DNA of 64,000 nucleotides from Microdon myrmicae. Its lineage: Eukaryota; Arthropoda; Insecta; Diptera; Syrphidae. Numbering within the stretch: the first letter of the stretch is position 1; each line of letters begins with the position of its first letter. Shown here in pieces: positions 23,301-32,881 of the stretch. The stretch is from assembly GCA_963931805.1 (NCBI GenBank), contig OZ007499.1, positions 92,435,318-92,499,317 on the forward strand. The letters run 5' to 3'. Under the pieces are notes generated by a model. That model was not told the DNA's origin. It saw nothing but the letters and a program-made list of their open reading frames with translations, and did no database searches. The position numbers were made by a program, and so were the translations under genes.

Positions 23301-23541
23301 GTATCCGGTCCATATCCGAGGCTTGTTAAATTTGCCATAATAATTCATTTTTACGGGCCTGGTTATTAGCCTTGCACCAACCTTTCTCAGGATGTCGCTA
23401 CATGCATTGGTTCACTACTTGGCGGGTGTCACGTGGAGACTGCATGTCAACTTGGATTGAACAGGGACAAGGATCGTCCTGGCCTTCGGCGGGTTGAAGG
23501 CAATCAGAGACTTTGCCCTGTATGTTCGCACCCATCCCCCC
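20352..23541 (-). mobile_element. RTE-clade LINE, unit C
   Basis: 3,190 bp, 19 bp shorter than in unit B owing to a deletion near 23160. 13-bp duplications at 20339-20351 and 23542-23554. Confidence 0.88.
20369..23338 (-). CDS. RTE endonuclease-RT, unit C: 989-codon open frame
   Basis: A 19-nt deletion near 23160 fuses the two endonuclease frames, giving one uninterrupted 989-codon frame from MANLTSLGYG to the Arg-rich C-terminus. The price is loss of the conserved LQEIRW segment: the frame reads ADITALGVVFFKEKS, so the catalytic Glu of the endonuclease is gone and the following ~30 residues are in the wrong frame. The RT core (FIDFKAAYDS, YADDIDIIG) is intact apart from GLRQGH. Long but very unlikely to be a working LINE protein. 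Confidence 0.8.
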   Translation of the reverse strand: MANLTSLGYGPDTRRRPRKRTWLNDLMIFSWNIRSLYRARAAQQLADALSEYKADITALGVVFFKEKSMTFITAVTQNTMCFLVSQKLKPAIIGFNAINERLCTLRVRGKFKNISLINVHGPTEESPDDEKEEYYENVERALNACPRYDVKIVLGDLNAKIGRELVFRHYAGSHSLHENTNDNGLRVIELAASKNLVVASTKFPRKDIHKATWVSPDGATRNQIEHVLIDRRHSSSLMTVRAYRGANVDSDHYLVGTVFRARIALRRRIASADQVRINTVALRNENTSNTFGHALRLALEELDGGRVSPGARMPGVEEKWTRLKNTVISTANSILGSSRRDRNDWFDDECKLTTERKNAAYRAMQQSHRTRVREEKYKELRRSEKRLHRQKKSAWEKNLVCEIEKSIERGPHQARKFYQIIRSMTRYTPRCTYCKDKEGNLITDPEGILERWEVHFNELLNGQLTEEFEAPPMQDQDQMLPPPSIEETLKAIRQLKSNKAPGADGIPAELIKQGGTALHHAIHEIVVHVWEQEEMPEDWRRGIICPIHKKGDITLCSNYRGITLLSTAYKILSTILQDRISPYAKAIIGQYQCGFIPGKSAIDQIFTLRQAMEKCLEFKIPLYHLFIDFKAAYDSIARVELYNAMREFGIPNKLIRLCRLTMTNVTSQVKVAGLLSKPINIYNGLRQGHGLACLLFNLALEKAIRDSGVTTRGTIVTKSSRILAYADDIDIIGRTESAVQESFTQIEQAAQKLGLHINEGKTKYMVATSAKRRPNVGQTIRVVEHEFEVVQSFNYLGAIVSADNNMVEEIRERLIKSNKAYYGLSRLFKSRNLSRTSKLLLYKPMVLPVLMYGSETWVLNKRHSELLAAFERKVLRRIVGPVCEGGRFRRRYNHELYAIYLEAHIVRKIKLGRLRWAGHLARMSEEEPARKGICGRMYGRRQRGRPCLRWRDGVDQDAQSLGVLNWMTSARNRDRWRDLLNKAKTGSRL

Positions 23542-23893
23542 AATATAACACTTTATTAGTCTGTTAATAACAACCGTTACTTATACCGTACACTTAACGA
23601 TTTCTTTACTTATCGCTTCCGTACTTATCGCGTCTTTTACTTCTTCACTGCTTACTTCTCACTCGAGACTTATCGCTTGCTTCACTTTCTACTTCTTACT
23701 CATCTCCATGATCTGTGTGCGACGTATTTATACTGTTTCCTCATTCTGATTCAGTGTTTCGTTTCCGCCCGTTCCATAGTCTTGAATGTTCTACTGTTCA
23801 CGGTCTCCAGTTTTCCATTACTTTATAGAATATTCTAGTACTCTGTTTCGGACTCTCTAGAATATTCTAGTACTGATTGTCATATGCGTCACA

Positions 23894-24439
23894 GTATTTA
23901 TACGCCAGTTTGAGGCCGCGGCCAACTATAATAAGTGGTCGGATGAGTAGAAGTCAACATCACTAATCTTGTCACTCCGCGGGGCGGCTGCAGAATTGCT
24001 ACAAACCATGCCGGCAGAGAAGCAAACTGATTTCCAACCGGTAAGAGACGGCCTTGAAGCTAGGTATGGAGACAACCACATGCAGCAGGTCTACCGCATG
24101 CAACTACGGAGCAGAATGCAGAAACCTGGAGAAAATCTTCAACAGTTGCAGGCAGACATTGAGCGATTGGCAAACTTGTCTTATTCAAATATGATTAAGG
24201 AATTTCTGAACGAGGTAGCACTGGATGCATTTATAAACGCACTCCAAGATCGGCACTTGCACCGGCCGGTCGTTTGGCCGGAAAGCAGACGACTAATGAA
24301 ATACTGGCGTTCGCATTGGCATATGAATCTGCTAAACTGGCTACCAGGAGTACATATAGAGTCCGAGAAACGTCCGTCCAGGAATGTTCCTGCCAAAGAA
24401 TCGGACATGTACAACGGAGAACCCCGAGACCTGATATGA
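23894..24439 (+). pseudogene. gag: G1 gag capsid part, unit C
   Basis: Continues the gag frame cut at 17970: RQFEAAANYNKW, TAG, LRGAAAELLQTMP, ARYGDNHMQQVYRM, QADIERLANL, LDAFINALQD. A frameshift just after this point (near 24250) leaves the reading frame ending at 24439 in non-family sequence. The true continuation, RLAGKQTTNEILAFALAYESAK, is in the overlapping frame at 24274. Confidence 0.8.
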
Positions 24440-25098
24440 AGTGTTGGACATGGGGCGAAGTCGACCACACCTCTGTTGACTGTAGGAAACGTCGACGAAT
24501 GAATGAAACATTAATTGAGAATTGTTATTCACGCGCAAATCACAAGAGAGGCCTTCAGCGTAATTCAGACTTGGACATCACCACGACCGAATGTAAATCC
24601 TTGCATCAACAGATAATTGCTCTTAAGACCAGCCAAGAAGAGGTCATTGAGGAGAACAATCGCTTATCAACTGATCTAGCAGAGAGGCAAGCTGAAATTT
24701 TGACCCTAAAGCGTCGCCTTCAGGATTCGGAAGTAGAAATTGATCGTTTAAAACAAGAGGCGAACGACCTCCGAAAGGTACAAGTAGAAGTACTAGATGG
24801 ATGGACGAGTGATGCTATACGCGCACCTCAACTTCAGGATGAAGATATATCGCTAAACCTGGAACACAAAGAAAAGAACGAGCGGCCAACATGGAACAAT
24901 ATTTCCGACAAGAGTGGAACATTTAAGGCATATTGGGCACAATGGAATTCCTTGCTGGTGGAAGATGGAATTCTTAAGCGTAAATGGGAAGCCGCGGACG
25001 GAAAATCCCATCGGATGCAGATTCTAGTCCCACCATCAAAAGTGAAGGATGTACTAACAAATGCGCGACGGGGCCTCCGGTGGACATCTGGGAGTTAA
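24274..25098 (+). CDS. G1 gag C-terminus / coiled coil / pre-integrase linker, unit C
   Basis: 274-codon open frame with three parts. Residues 1-70 finish gag, with a nucleocapsid knuckle CWTWGEVDHTSVDC in which the second Cys of CX2CX4HX4C is Trp. Residues ~107-168 are a strongly heptad-patterned, Glu/Leu/Lys-rich coiled coil (ALKTSQEEVIEENNRLSTDL, LKRRLQDSEVEIDRLKQE). Residues ~173-270 match the linker that normally separates RNase H from integrase (LDGW, AYWAQWNSLLVEDGIL, LVPPSKVKDVL). About 2 kb encoding protease, RT and RNase H is missing, and the coiled coil sits in its place, in frame on both sides. The origin of the coiled coil is not recognised; a captured host exon set is the best guess. 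Units A and B lack this part. Confidence 0.75.
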   Translation: MAGKQTTNEILAFALAYESAKLATRSTYRVRETSVQECSCQRIGHVQRRTPRPDMKCWTWGEVDHTSVDCRKRRRMNETLIENCYSRANHKRGLQRNSDLDITTTECKSLHQQIIALKTSQEEVIEENNRLSTDLAERQAEILTLKRRLQDSEVEIDRLKQEANDLRKVQVEVLDGWTSDAIRAPQLQDEDISLNLEHKEKNERPTWNNISDKSGTFKAYWAQWNSLLVEDGILKRKWEAADGKSHRMQILVPPSKVKDVLTNARRGLRWTSGS

Positions 25099-25710
25099 TA
25101 AGACAATTTCAAAATTACGATCTCGATTCTACTGGCTTCACATGAGAGATGACGTCGAGTCTTGGTGTAGGAATTGCACAACTTGCACTTCGACCAAAGG
25201 ACCAACAGCAAAACCAAGGAGCGCTATGAAGCAGTACAACGTGGGCGCCCCTTTCGAGCGAATTGCGATTGATATCTCAGGACCATTTCCAAAAACCAAC
25301 GACAACAACAAATACGTGTTGGTCATCATGGATTAATTCAGCAAGTGGGTGGAAGTCCTTCCAATTCCAAACCAAGAAGCAGCAACCGTCATTGAGCAGC
25401 TTATCAATAATTGGATCAGCAGATATGGAGTTCCCTGTGAGTTTCATTCCGATCAAGGCCCAAACTTCGAACCACAGATATTTCAAGGCATCTGTGGTGG
25501 ACTTGGCGTAAGGAAAACCAGGACCACACCTTTACATCCGCAGTCAGACGGAATGGTCGAAAGGTTCAACCGAACAATGAAAGAGTATTTATCGAAGGTC
25601 GTAAGTGATCACCAATGAGATTGGGACAAATATGCACAAACCTTTCTCATGAGCTACAGATCGGATAATCACGATACGACAGGCCATTCTCCAGCAAGAA
25701 TTATATTTGG
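25061..25710 (+). pseudogene. G1 integrase, unit C (two stops, truncated)
   Basis: Gypsy integrase in the +1 frame relative to the preceding reading frame. GGHLGVNKT…CRNCTTC is the zinc-binding domain, IDISGPF (first catalytic Asp), FHSDQGPNFE (second Asp) and DGMVERFNR (Glu) complete a DDE set. Stops interrupt it: TAA 25334-25336 in the MDxFSKW motif and TGA at 25616-25618. It is cut off at GHSPARIIFGR by the junction with unit D. Confidence 0.83.
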
Positions 25711-26991
25711 ACGCCTACAATCTGGGGCTTGCTTGATCTTTCCCGCCGTATGTGGTGGCTTACAATAGCGGTCTCGACCTCCAACATCCGTTGATCTCTC
25801 TTGTTCAGAAACAGTTGATTTACAAAACGCATGTTTGTAAATCCATTCAGCTTCATCTTGTAGTTCATTGGGTCCCTCTGGAACAGGCGCAACCGGAACG
25901 TCGCGCAATTGCATTCGCTCAGGAACATCCGTTTTACGGATTTCAGTGTCCAAATCCGTAAAGTGACCCCTTTCCAATTCACTAGGTTCGTATTCGGGTT
26001 CATATCCGCCCTCGTCATAATGAGTGAAATCCTCATAGTCGAAATCTACACCAAAACTGTCCCGACTTTCTTGCAATGACGCGTCAGTGACTAGAAGTCG
26101 TCTTTTCTTTTTCTTCTCAGCAATTGGCCTTCCTTGGTCGTCTACAATAAAATCCTCAGCATCAGACTCCGATTCCTCATCATCATTGAAATGTTTTGCC
26201 GCCTCAGTTTCTCTGTGACTACGTTCAGAGCGGCGTTCAACATCGTCTTCGTCGTCGAATAGCTGTTCGGCTATAGCCTCACGGGCTGAACCTTCATCAC
26301 CGTGCTGTTCCTCTCCATCACTTTATTCGTCCTGTGTACGACGCAGACGCTTGGAACGCTTTCTGCGTTCGACTTTCAAACCAAGATTCTCTTCAATAAG
26401 GTCACAGTCGTCGTCTTCCAGTCGGTCGCCCAACTCGTCATCATCATTGTAAATCCGTTTCGGGGAACGGCCTGAAGCATCAGTGTCTTCACCATCACTG
26501 CCGTCCTCTTCAATCGAGTTATCATCAATGAGATCTTTCAGTTCTTCACATAACACATCATCGTCATCTTCCTCCTCTTCCTCACTGCTGTCGGGCATAG
26601 CTTTGCACTTCCTGAGTTTCTTCCTTTCATGTGGCTCCAATTTCTCCTCATCCTCAGATTCCTCCGCTTCCGAGTCCCAGATTTCTTTCATACACTGCCT
26701 TTGGGCATCCAATTTTGCTTTAAACTCTGCAGCTCGCGCATCCAATTTTGCCATCATCATCCTGAACATCTCCGAAATGTCCAACGGTGGCGAACTCTTC
26801 TCCATTACATTGGCACCATCTTGACTCGCTGTTTCTTCTCCACCCGGACAGTCTGGCCCACTCGTAAAAGCATCTGTGCCAACATCAATATCCTCTTCTT
26901 CTATTGGTGCTTGCAGACGCTGTCGAAGAATTGGTTTCTCTCCTCTGCTATCCAGGTTCCGGTCCTCCAAATGTTGATCTGACATCGTCAC
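25711..26991 (-). pseudogene. Gag-Spt6 fusion gene, unit D (3'-truncated)
   Basis: Gag and the Spt6 N-terminus (26991-26323) are intact up to the same TAA. The frame reopens to 25711 and reaches the IKQAPDCRR region before the array junction removes the rest of the Spt6 part, the pol tail and the 3' LTR. Primer site at 27030-27048. Confidence 0.85.
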
Positions 26992-27050
26992 AATACACTT
27001 CCACAGACTTATTTATTTCACCAATAATTAATCCCACTTCTGACACCAAT

Positions 27051-27133
27051 TGTAGCGAGCTTAGGGTTCGCTGGATTAATTATTTTTAATAAATAAGAGC
27101 CGTTAAATCGATTTTGAATTAATATAACACTTT
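27051..27133 (-). mobile_element. 5' LTR of gag-Spt6 element, inner part, unit D
   Basis: LTR end next to the primer site at 27030-27048. The remainder is at 30343-30679, where a 17-bp deletion has removed one copy of an imperfect cttatcgcttccgta repeat. Confidence 0.85.
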
Positions 27134-30100
27134 CATCATCATCATCGGCACTACAATCGGGATCCGGTCTTGGCCTTATTTAACAAATCTCTCCACCGGT
27201 CCCGATTTCGAGCCGATGTCATCCAGTTTAGCACTCCCAGGCTCTGGGCGTCCTGGTCTACGCCATCCCTCCATCGCAGACAAGGTCTGCCGCGCTGTCT
27301 CCTTCCATACATCCTGCCACAAATGCCTTTCCGGGCAGGCTCCTCTTCGCTCATTCGAGCTAGGTGTCCCGCCCACCGGAGTCTACCGAGCTTGATTTTT
27401 CTTACAATATGAGCTTCAAGGTAGATTGCGTACAACTCATGGTTGTAGCGTCTCCGGAATCGTCCTCCCTCACATACGGGGCCAACAATTCTCCTTAAGA
27501 CCTTTCTCTCGAACGCGGCCAAGAGTTCAGAGTGCCTTTTATTAAGCACCCAGGTCTCGGATCCATACATGAGTACTGGTAAGACCATGGGCTTGTACAG
27601 TAGTAGCTTGGATGTTCTGGATAAATTTCGGGATTTAAAGAGCCTTGATAGACCATAGTAGGCTTTGTTGGATTTAATCAGCCGTTCGCGTATTTCTTCT
27701 ACCATATTGTTATCGGCTGATACTATTGCCCCAAGGTAGTTAAAGGATTGCACTACTTCAAATTCGTGCTCCACTACCCTGATAGTTTGACCAACGTTAG
27801 GTCTTCTCTTCGCAGAAGTTGCCACCATGTACTTAGTATTTCCCTCATTAATGTGCAGTCCCAGTTTTTGTGCCGCCTGCTCGATCTGGGTGAAGGATTC
27901 CTGTACCGCCGATTCGGTTCTACCGATGATGTCGATGTCATCTGCGTAGGCAAGTATCCGGCTGGACTTGGTGACAATAGTCCCTCTTGTTGTAACGCCA
28001 GAGTCACGGATTGCTTTCTCCAACGCCAGGTTGAAGAGGAGGCAGGCCAGACCGTGCCCTTGTCGGAGTCCATTATAGATGTTTATTGGTTTGGACAACA
28101 ATCCCGCTACTTTTACTTGACTAGTTACATTGGTCATGGTCAACCTACAAAGTCGTATCAATTTATTTGGAATGCCGAATTCTCTCATGGCATTATATAG
28201 TTCTACCCTGGCTATGCTGTCGTAGGCGGCCTTGAAGTCTATAAACAGATGATATAGTGGAATCTTAAATTCCAGACATTTTTCCATCGCCTGCCTAAGG
28301 GTGAATATCTGATCAATTGCTGATTTGCCTGGGATGAAGCCACACTGATATTGACCAATGATGGCTTTAGCGTATGGGGATATCCGGTCTTGTAGGATAG
28401 TGGAGAGTATCTTATAGGCGGTACTCAGCAATGTTATACCCCTATAGTTGCTGCACAGTGTGATATCTCCTTTCTTATGTATGGGGCAAATTATACCACG
28501 ACGCCAATCTTCCGGCATCTCCTCTTGCTCCCATACGTGCACCACGATCTCGTGAATTGCGTGATGTAACGCTGTCCCTCCTTGTTTGATCAGCTCAGCT
28601 GGTATGCCATCAGCTCCAGGGGCTTTATTTGATTTTAGCTGTCTAATGGCTTTTAGTGTTTCCTCAATGCTTGGTGGCGGCAACATTTGGTCTTGGTCTT
28701 GCATTGGTGGAGCCTCAAATTCTTCTGTGAGCTGACCATTTAGCAATTCATTGAAGTGCACTTCCCATCGCTCCAGAATGCCTTCAGGATCGGTGATCAG
28801 ATTACCCTCTTTATCCTTGCAGTAAGTGCAGCGTGGTGTGTACCGCGTCATACTGCGGATTATTTGGTAGAACTTCCGCGCCTGGTGCGGACCTCGCTCT
28901 ATACTTTTCTCTATTTCACAGACAAGGTTTTTTTCCCAGGCACTTTTCTTTTGTCTGTGAAGTCTTTTTTCAGATCTTCTGAGCTCTTTGTACTTCTCCT
29001 CGCGTACCCGCGTCCTATGAGACTGCTGCATTGCCCGGTATGCAGCATTCTTACGTTCAGTCGCTAGTTTGCACTCATCATCAAACCAGTCGTTCCGATC
29101 TCTACGACTACTGCCTAAGATGGAGTTGGCAGTACTAATGACAGTATTCTTAAGGCGTGTCCATTTCTCTTCTACGCCCGGCATTCTGGCCCCAGGACTT
29201 ACTCTCCCTCCGTCGAGCTCTTCGAGGGCGAGTCTTAACGCATGACCAAAGGTGTTGCTGGTGTTCTCATTGCGTAAGGCAACCGTGTTGATTCGAACCT
29301 GATCCGCGGATGCAATACGTCTCCGTAAGGCAATCCGCGCTCGGAAAACTGTACCAACAAGATAGTGATCCGAGTCGACATTGGCACCTCGGTACGCTCG
29401 TACCGTCATCAGGCTCGAAGAGTGGCGGCGATCTATCAGCACGTGTTCAATTTGGTTGCGAGTGGCACCATCAGGTGATACCCAGGTGGCTTTGTGGATA
29501 TCTTTACGCGGAAACTTGGTACTCGCAACGACCAAGTTTTTCGATGCTGCCAATTCGATGACTCGTAGTCCATTGTCATTAGTGTTCTCATGCAAACTAT
29601 GGGAACCTGCGTAGTGCCTGAAAACCAGCTCCCGACCTATTTTCGCATTCAAATCCCCAAGAACGATTTTCACATCGTATCTTGGGCAGGCATTGAGGGC
29701 CCGTTCGACGTTCTCATAGTATTCTTCTTTTTCGTCGTCAGGGGACTCCTCTGTAGGTCCGTGAACGTTTATGAGGCTTATGTTCTGAAATTTGCCTCGC
29801 ACGCGAAGAGTGCATAGCCTTTCATTTATTGCATTAAAGCCTATGATGGCAGGCTTCAGTTTTTGGCTGACTAGAAAGCACATGGTGTTTTGCGTGACCG
29901 CTGTAATAAATGTCATACTCTTTTCTTTGAAAAACACCACTCCCCGTCCATCTTATTTCTTGTAATGCTGTTATGTCAGCCTTATATTCGGACAGGGCAT
30001 CGGCTAGCTGCTATGCAGCTCGAGCTCTGTATAGTGAGCGTATGTTCCATGAAAAAATCATTAAATCATTTAGCCATGTTCGTTTCCGTGGTCGTCGTCG

Positions 30101-30342
30101 TGTATCCGGTCCATATCCGAGGCTTGTTAAATTTGCCATAATAATTCATTTTTACGGGCCTGGTTATTAGCCTTGCACCAACCTTTCTCAGGATGTCGCT
30201 ACATGCATTGGTTCACTACTTGGCGGGTGTCACGTGGAGACTGCATGTCAACTTGGATTGAACAGGGACAAGGATCGTCCTGGCCTTCGGCGGGTTGAAG
30301 GCAATCAGAGACTTTGCCCTGTATGTTCGCACCCATCCCCCC
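27134..30342 (-). mobile_element. RTE-clade LINE, unit D
   Basis: Flanked by aatataacacttt (27121-27133 and 30343-30355). Same ends and size as in unit B. Confidence 0.88.
27151..30132 (-). pseudogene. RTE endonuclease-RT, unit D
   Basis: 27151-29940 is open for 929 codons as in unit B, with the RT core intact (YADDIDIIG). The N-terminal endonuclease frame upstream has an extra TAG (ARAAQQLA with the first Gln codon changed to stop, near 30012) on top of the frameshift common to units A, B and D. Confidence 0.84.
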
Positions 30343-30679
30343 AATATAACACTTTATTAGTCTGTTAATAACAACCGTTACTTATACCGTACACTTAACG
30401 ATTTCTTTACTTATCGCGTCTTTTACTTCTTCACTGCTTACTTCTCACTCGAGACTTATCGCTTGCTTCACTTTCTACTTCTTACTCATCTCCATGATCT
30501 GTGTGCGACGTATTTATACTGTTTCCTCATTCTGATTCAGTGTTTCGTTTCCGCCCGTTCCATAGTCTTGAATGTTCTACTGTTCACGGTCTCCAGTTTT
30601 CCATTACTTTATAGAATATTCTAGTACTCTGTTTCGGACTCTCTAGAATATTCTAGTACTGATTGTCATATGCGTCACA
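30343..30679 (-). mobile_element. 5' LTR of gag-Spt6 element, outer part, unit D
   Basis: U3 side of the LTR, ending at the gtcaca/gtat boundary where G1 gag resumes at 30680. Confidence 0.85.
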
Positions 30680-31225
30680 GTATTTATACGCCAGTTTGAG
30701 GCCGCGGCCAACTATAATAAGTGGTCGGATGAGTAGAAGTCAACATCACTAATCTTGTCACTCCGCGGGGCGGCTGCAGAATTGCTACAAACCATGCCGG
30801 CAGAGAAGCAAACTGATTTCCAACCGGTAAGAGACGGCCTTGAAGCTAGGTATGGAGACAACCACATGCAGCAGGTCTACCGCATGCAACTACGGAGCAG
30901 AATGCAGAAACCTGGAGAAAATCTTCAACAGTTGCAGGCAGACATTGAGCGATTGGCAAACTTGTCTTATACAAATATGATTAAGGAATTTCTGAACGAG
31001 GTAGCACTGGATGCATTTATAAACGCACTCCAAGATCGGCACTTGCACCGGCCGGTCGTTTGGCCGGAAAGAAGACGACTAATGAAATACTGGCGTTCGC
31101 ATTGGCATATGAATCTGCTAAACTGGCTACCAGGAGTACATATAGAGTCCGAGAAACGTCCGTCCAGGAATGTTCCTGCCAAAGAATCGGACATGTACAA
31201 CGGAGAACCCCGAGACCTGATATGA
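30680..31225 (+). pseudogene. gag: G1 gag capsid part, unit D
   Basis: Same as 23894-24439, with TAG in DE*KST and a frameshift after INALQD. Differs by single bases (SYTNMI for SYSNMI). Confidence 0.8.
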
Positions 31226-31884
31226 AGTGTTGGACATGGGGCGAAGTCGACCACACCTCTGTTGACTGTAGGAAACGTCGACGAATGAATGAAACATTAA
31301 TTGAGAATTGTTATTCACGCGCAAATCACAAGAGAGGCCTTCAGCGTAATTCAGACTTGGACATCACCACGACCGAATGTAAATCCTTGCATCAACAGAT
31401 AATTGCTCTTAAGACCAGCCAAGAAGAGGTCATTGAGGAGAACAATCGCTTATCAACTGATCTAGCAGAGAGGCAAGCTGAAATTTTGACCCTAAAGCGT
31501 CGCCTTCAGGATTCGGAAGTAGAAATTGATCGTTTAAAACAAGAGGCGAACGACCTCCGAAAGGTACAAGTAGAAGTACTAGATGGATGGACGAGTGATG
31601 CTATACGCGCACCTCAACTTCAGGATGAAGATATATCGCTAAACCTGGAACACAAAGAAAAGAACGAGCGGCCAACATGGAACAATATTTCCGACAAGAG
31701 TGGAACATTTAAGGCATATTGGGCACAATGGAATTCCTTGCTGGTGGAAGATGGAATTCTTAAGCGTAAATGGGAAGCCGCGGACGGAAAATCCCATCGG
31801 ATGCAGATTCTAGTCCCACCATCAAAAGTGAAGGATGTACTAACAAATGCGCGACGGGGCCTCCGGTGGACATCTGGGAGTTAA
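31060..31884 (+). CDS. G1 gag C-terminus / coiled coil / pre-integrase linker, unit D
   Basis: 274 codons, almost identical to 24274-25098 (KK for KQ at residues 4-5). Same knuckle with Trp for Cys, same coiled coil at residues ~107-168, same missing protease-RT-RNase H block. Because it lies in the copy that reaches the 3' LTR, this is the reference for the outer element's structure. Confidence 0.75.
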   Translation: MAGKKTTNEILAFALAYESAKLATRSTYRVRETSVQECSCQRIGHVQRRTPRPDMKCWTWGEVDHTSVDCRKRRRMNETLIENCYSRANHKRGLQRNSDLDITTTECKSLHQQIIALKTSQEEVIEENNRLSTDLAERQAEILTLKRRLQDSEVEIDRLKQEANDLRKVQVEVLDGWTSDAIRAPQLQDEDISLNLEHKEKNERPTWNNISDKSGTFKAYWAQWNSLLVEDGILKRKWEAADGKSHRMQILVPPSKVKDVLTNARRGLRWTSGS

Positions 31885-32844
31885 TAAGACAATTTCAAAA
31901 TTACGATCTCGATTCTACTGGCTTCACATGAGAGATGACGTCGAGTCTTGGTGTAGGAATTGCACAACTTGCACTTCGACCAAAGGACCAACAGCAAAAC
32001 CAAGGAGCGCTATGAAGCAGTACAACGTGGGCGCCCCTTTCGAGCGAATTGCGATTGATATCTCAGGACCATTTCCAAAAACCAACGACAACAACAAATA
32101 CGTGTTGGTCATCATGGATTAATTCAGCAAGTGGGTGGAAGTCCTTCCAATTCCAAACCAAGAAGCAGCAACCGTCATTGAGCAGCTTATCAATAATTGG
32201 ATCAGCAGATATGGAGTTCCCTGTGAGTTTCATTCCGATCAAGGCCCAAACTTCGAACCACAGATATTTCAAGGCATCTGTGGTGGACTTGGCGTAAGGA
32301 AAACCAGGACCACACCTTTACATCCGCAGTCAGACGGAATGGTCGAAAGGTTCAACCGAACAATGAAAGAGTATTTATCGAAGGTCGTAAGTGATCACCA
32401 ATGAGATTGGGACAAATATGCACAAACCTTTCTCATGAGCTACAGATCGGATAATCACGATACGACAGGCCATTCTCCAGCAAGAATTATATTTGGACGA
32501 GAGATACGATTACCAGCCGATCTGCGATTCGGAATACCTCCAGACGCCATAGATAAGACCGAAGACTACGTAGCCGAATGGAGAAATCGCCTCGATGAGA
32601 TTCATTATTTGATTCGAAAGCAAATCAAGGTATCGGATTTAATGCAGGCGATAACGTGTGGCTTTATAACCCTCATCGGCAAAAAGGAAAGTCTCCGAAG
32701 TTACAGCAACATTGGGAAGGATCGTATAAGATTCTCACAAGAATTAACGACGTTCTCTATAGGATTCAGTGAAGACCGAACGCCAAGATGAAAGTGGTAC
32801 ATCGTGACCGACTGGCGACTTTTGTTAACCTAGGAGATCAGTGA
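31847..32844 (+). pseudogene. G1 integrase to pol C-terminus, unit D
   Basis: Fullest integrase copy: GGHLGVNKT, CRNCTTC, IDISGPF, FHSDQGPNFE, VERFNR, then GHSPARIIFGREIRLPADL and EWRNRLDEIHYLIRK. Broken by TAA (32120-32122), TGA (32402-32404) and a shift near 32630. The family C-terminus PKMKVVHRDRLATFV ends at TGA 32842-32844. The same C-terminal peptide closes the gag-Spt6 fusion on the other strand, which ties the two elements together. Confidence 0.83.
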
Positions 32845-32869
32845 ACTTAGTTCGGGACGAACTAATCTA

Positions 32870-32881
32870 GGCGGAGGGTAG
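32870..32881 (+). other. Polypurine tract of G1
   Basis: ggcggagggtag immediately before the 3' LTR. Expected priming site for plus-strand DNA synthesis. The complement is found next to every minus-strand 3' LTR of the gag-Spt6 element. Confidence 0.7.

Larger units (their letters stand above)
17971..23893 (-). mobile_element. Gag-Spt6 transducing Gypsy element, unit C (best copy)
   Basis: 3' LTR 17971-18390, polypurine tract next to it, fusion gene 18428-20209, primer site 20248-20266, 5' LTR 20269-20351 plus 23542-23893. Flanked by GTAT and carrying the RTE at 20352-23541. Confidence 0.9.
16613..25710. repeat. Tandem array unit C (long unit, reaches integrase)
   Basis: Third unit. It starts like unit B, but at 24249 it continues through G1 gag (no junction there) into the coiled-coil and integrase regions. 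It ends at 25710-25713, where integrase sequence (atatttggacg) is joined to the Spt6 segment of unit D with a 3-bp shared acg. Confidence 0.88.
25711..32490. repeat. Tandem array unit D (partial, ~6.78 kb repeat of unit C)
   Basis: Begins inside the Spt6 segment at a point equal to 18929-18931 and follows unit C at a constant 6,782-bp offset through the RTE and G1 gag to integrase (the point equal to the C/D junction). It then runs on into single-copy G1 sequence. Units C and D share bases that differ from A and B (for example actacaatcggg against actacaaccggg at the RTE tail), so C and D are the closer pair. Confidence 0.88.
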
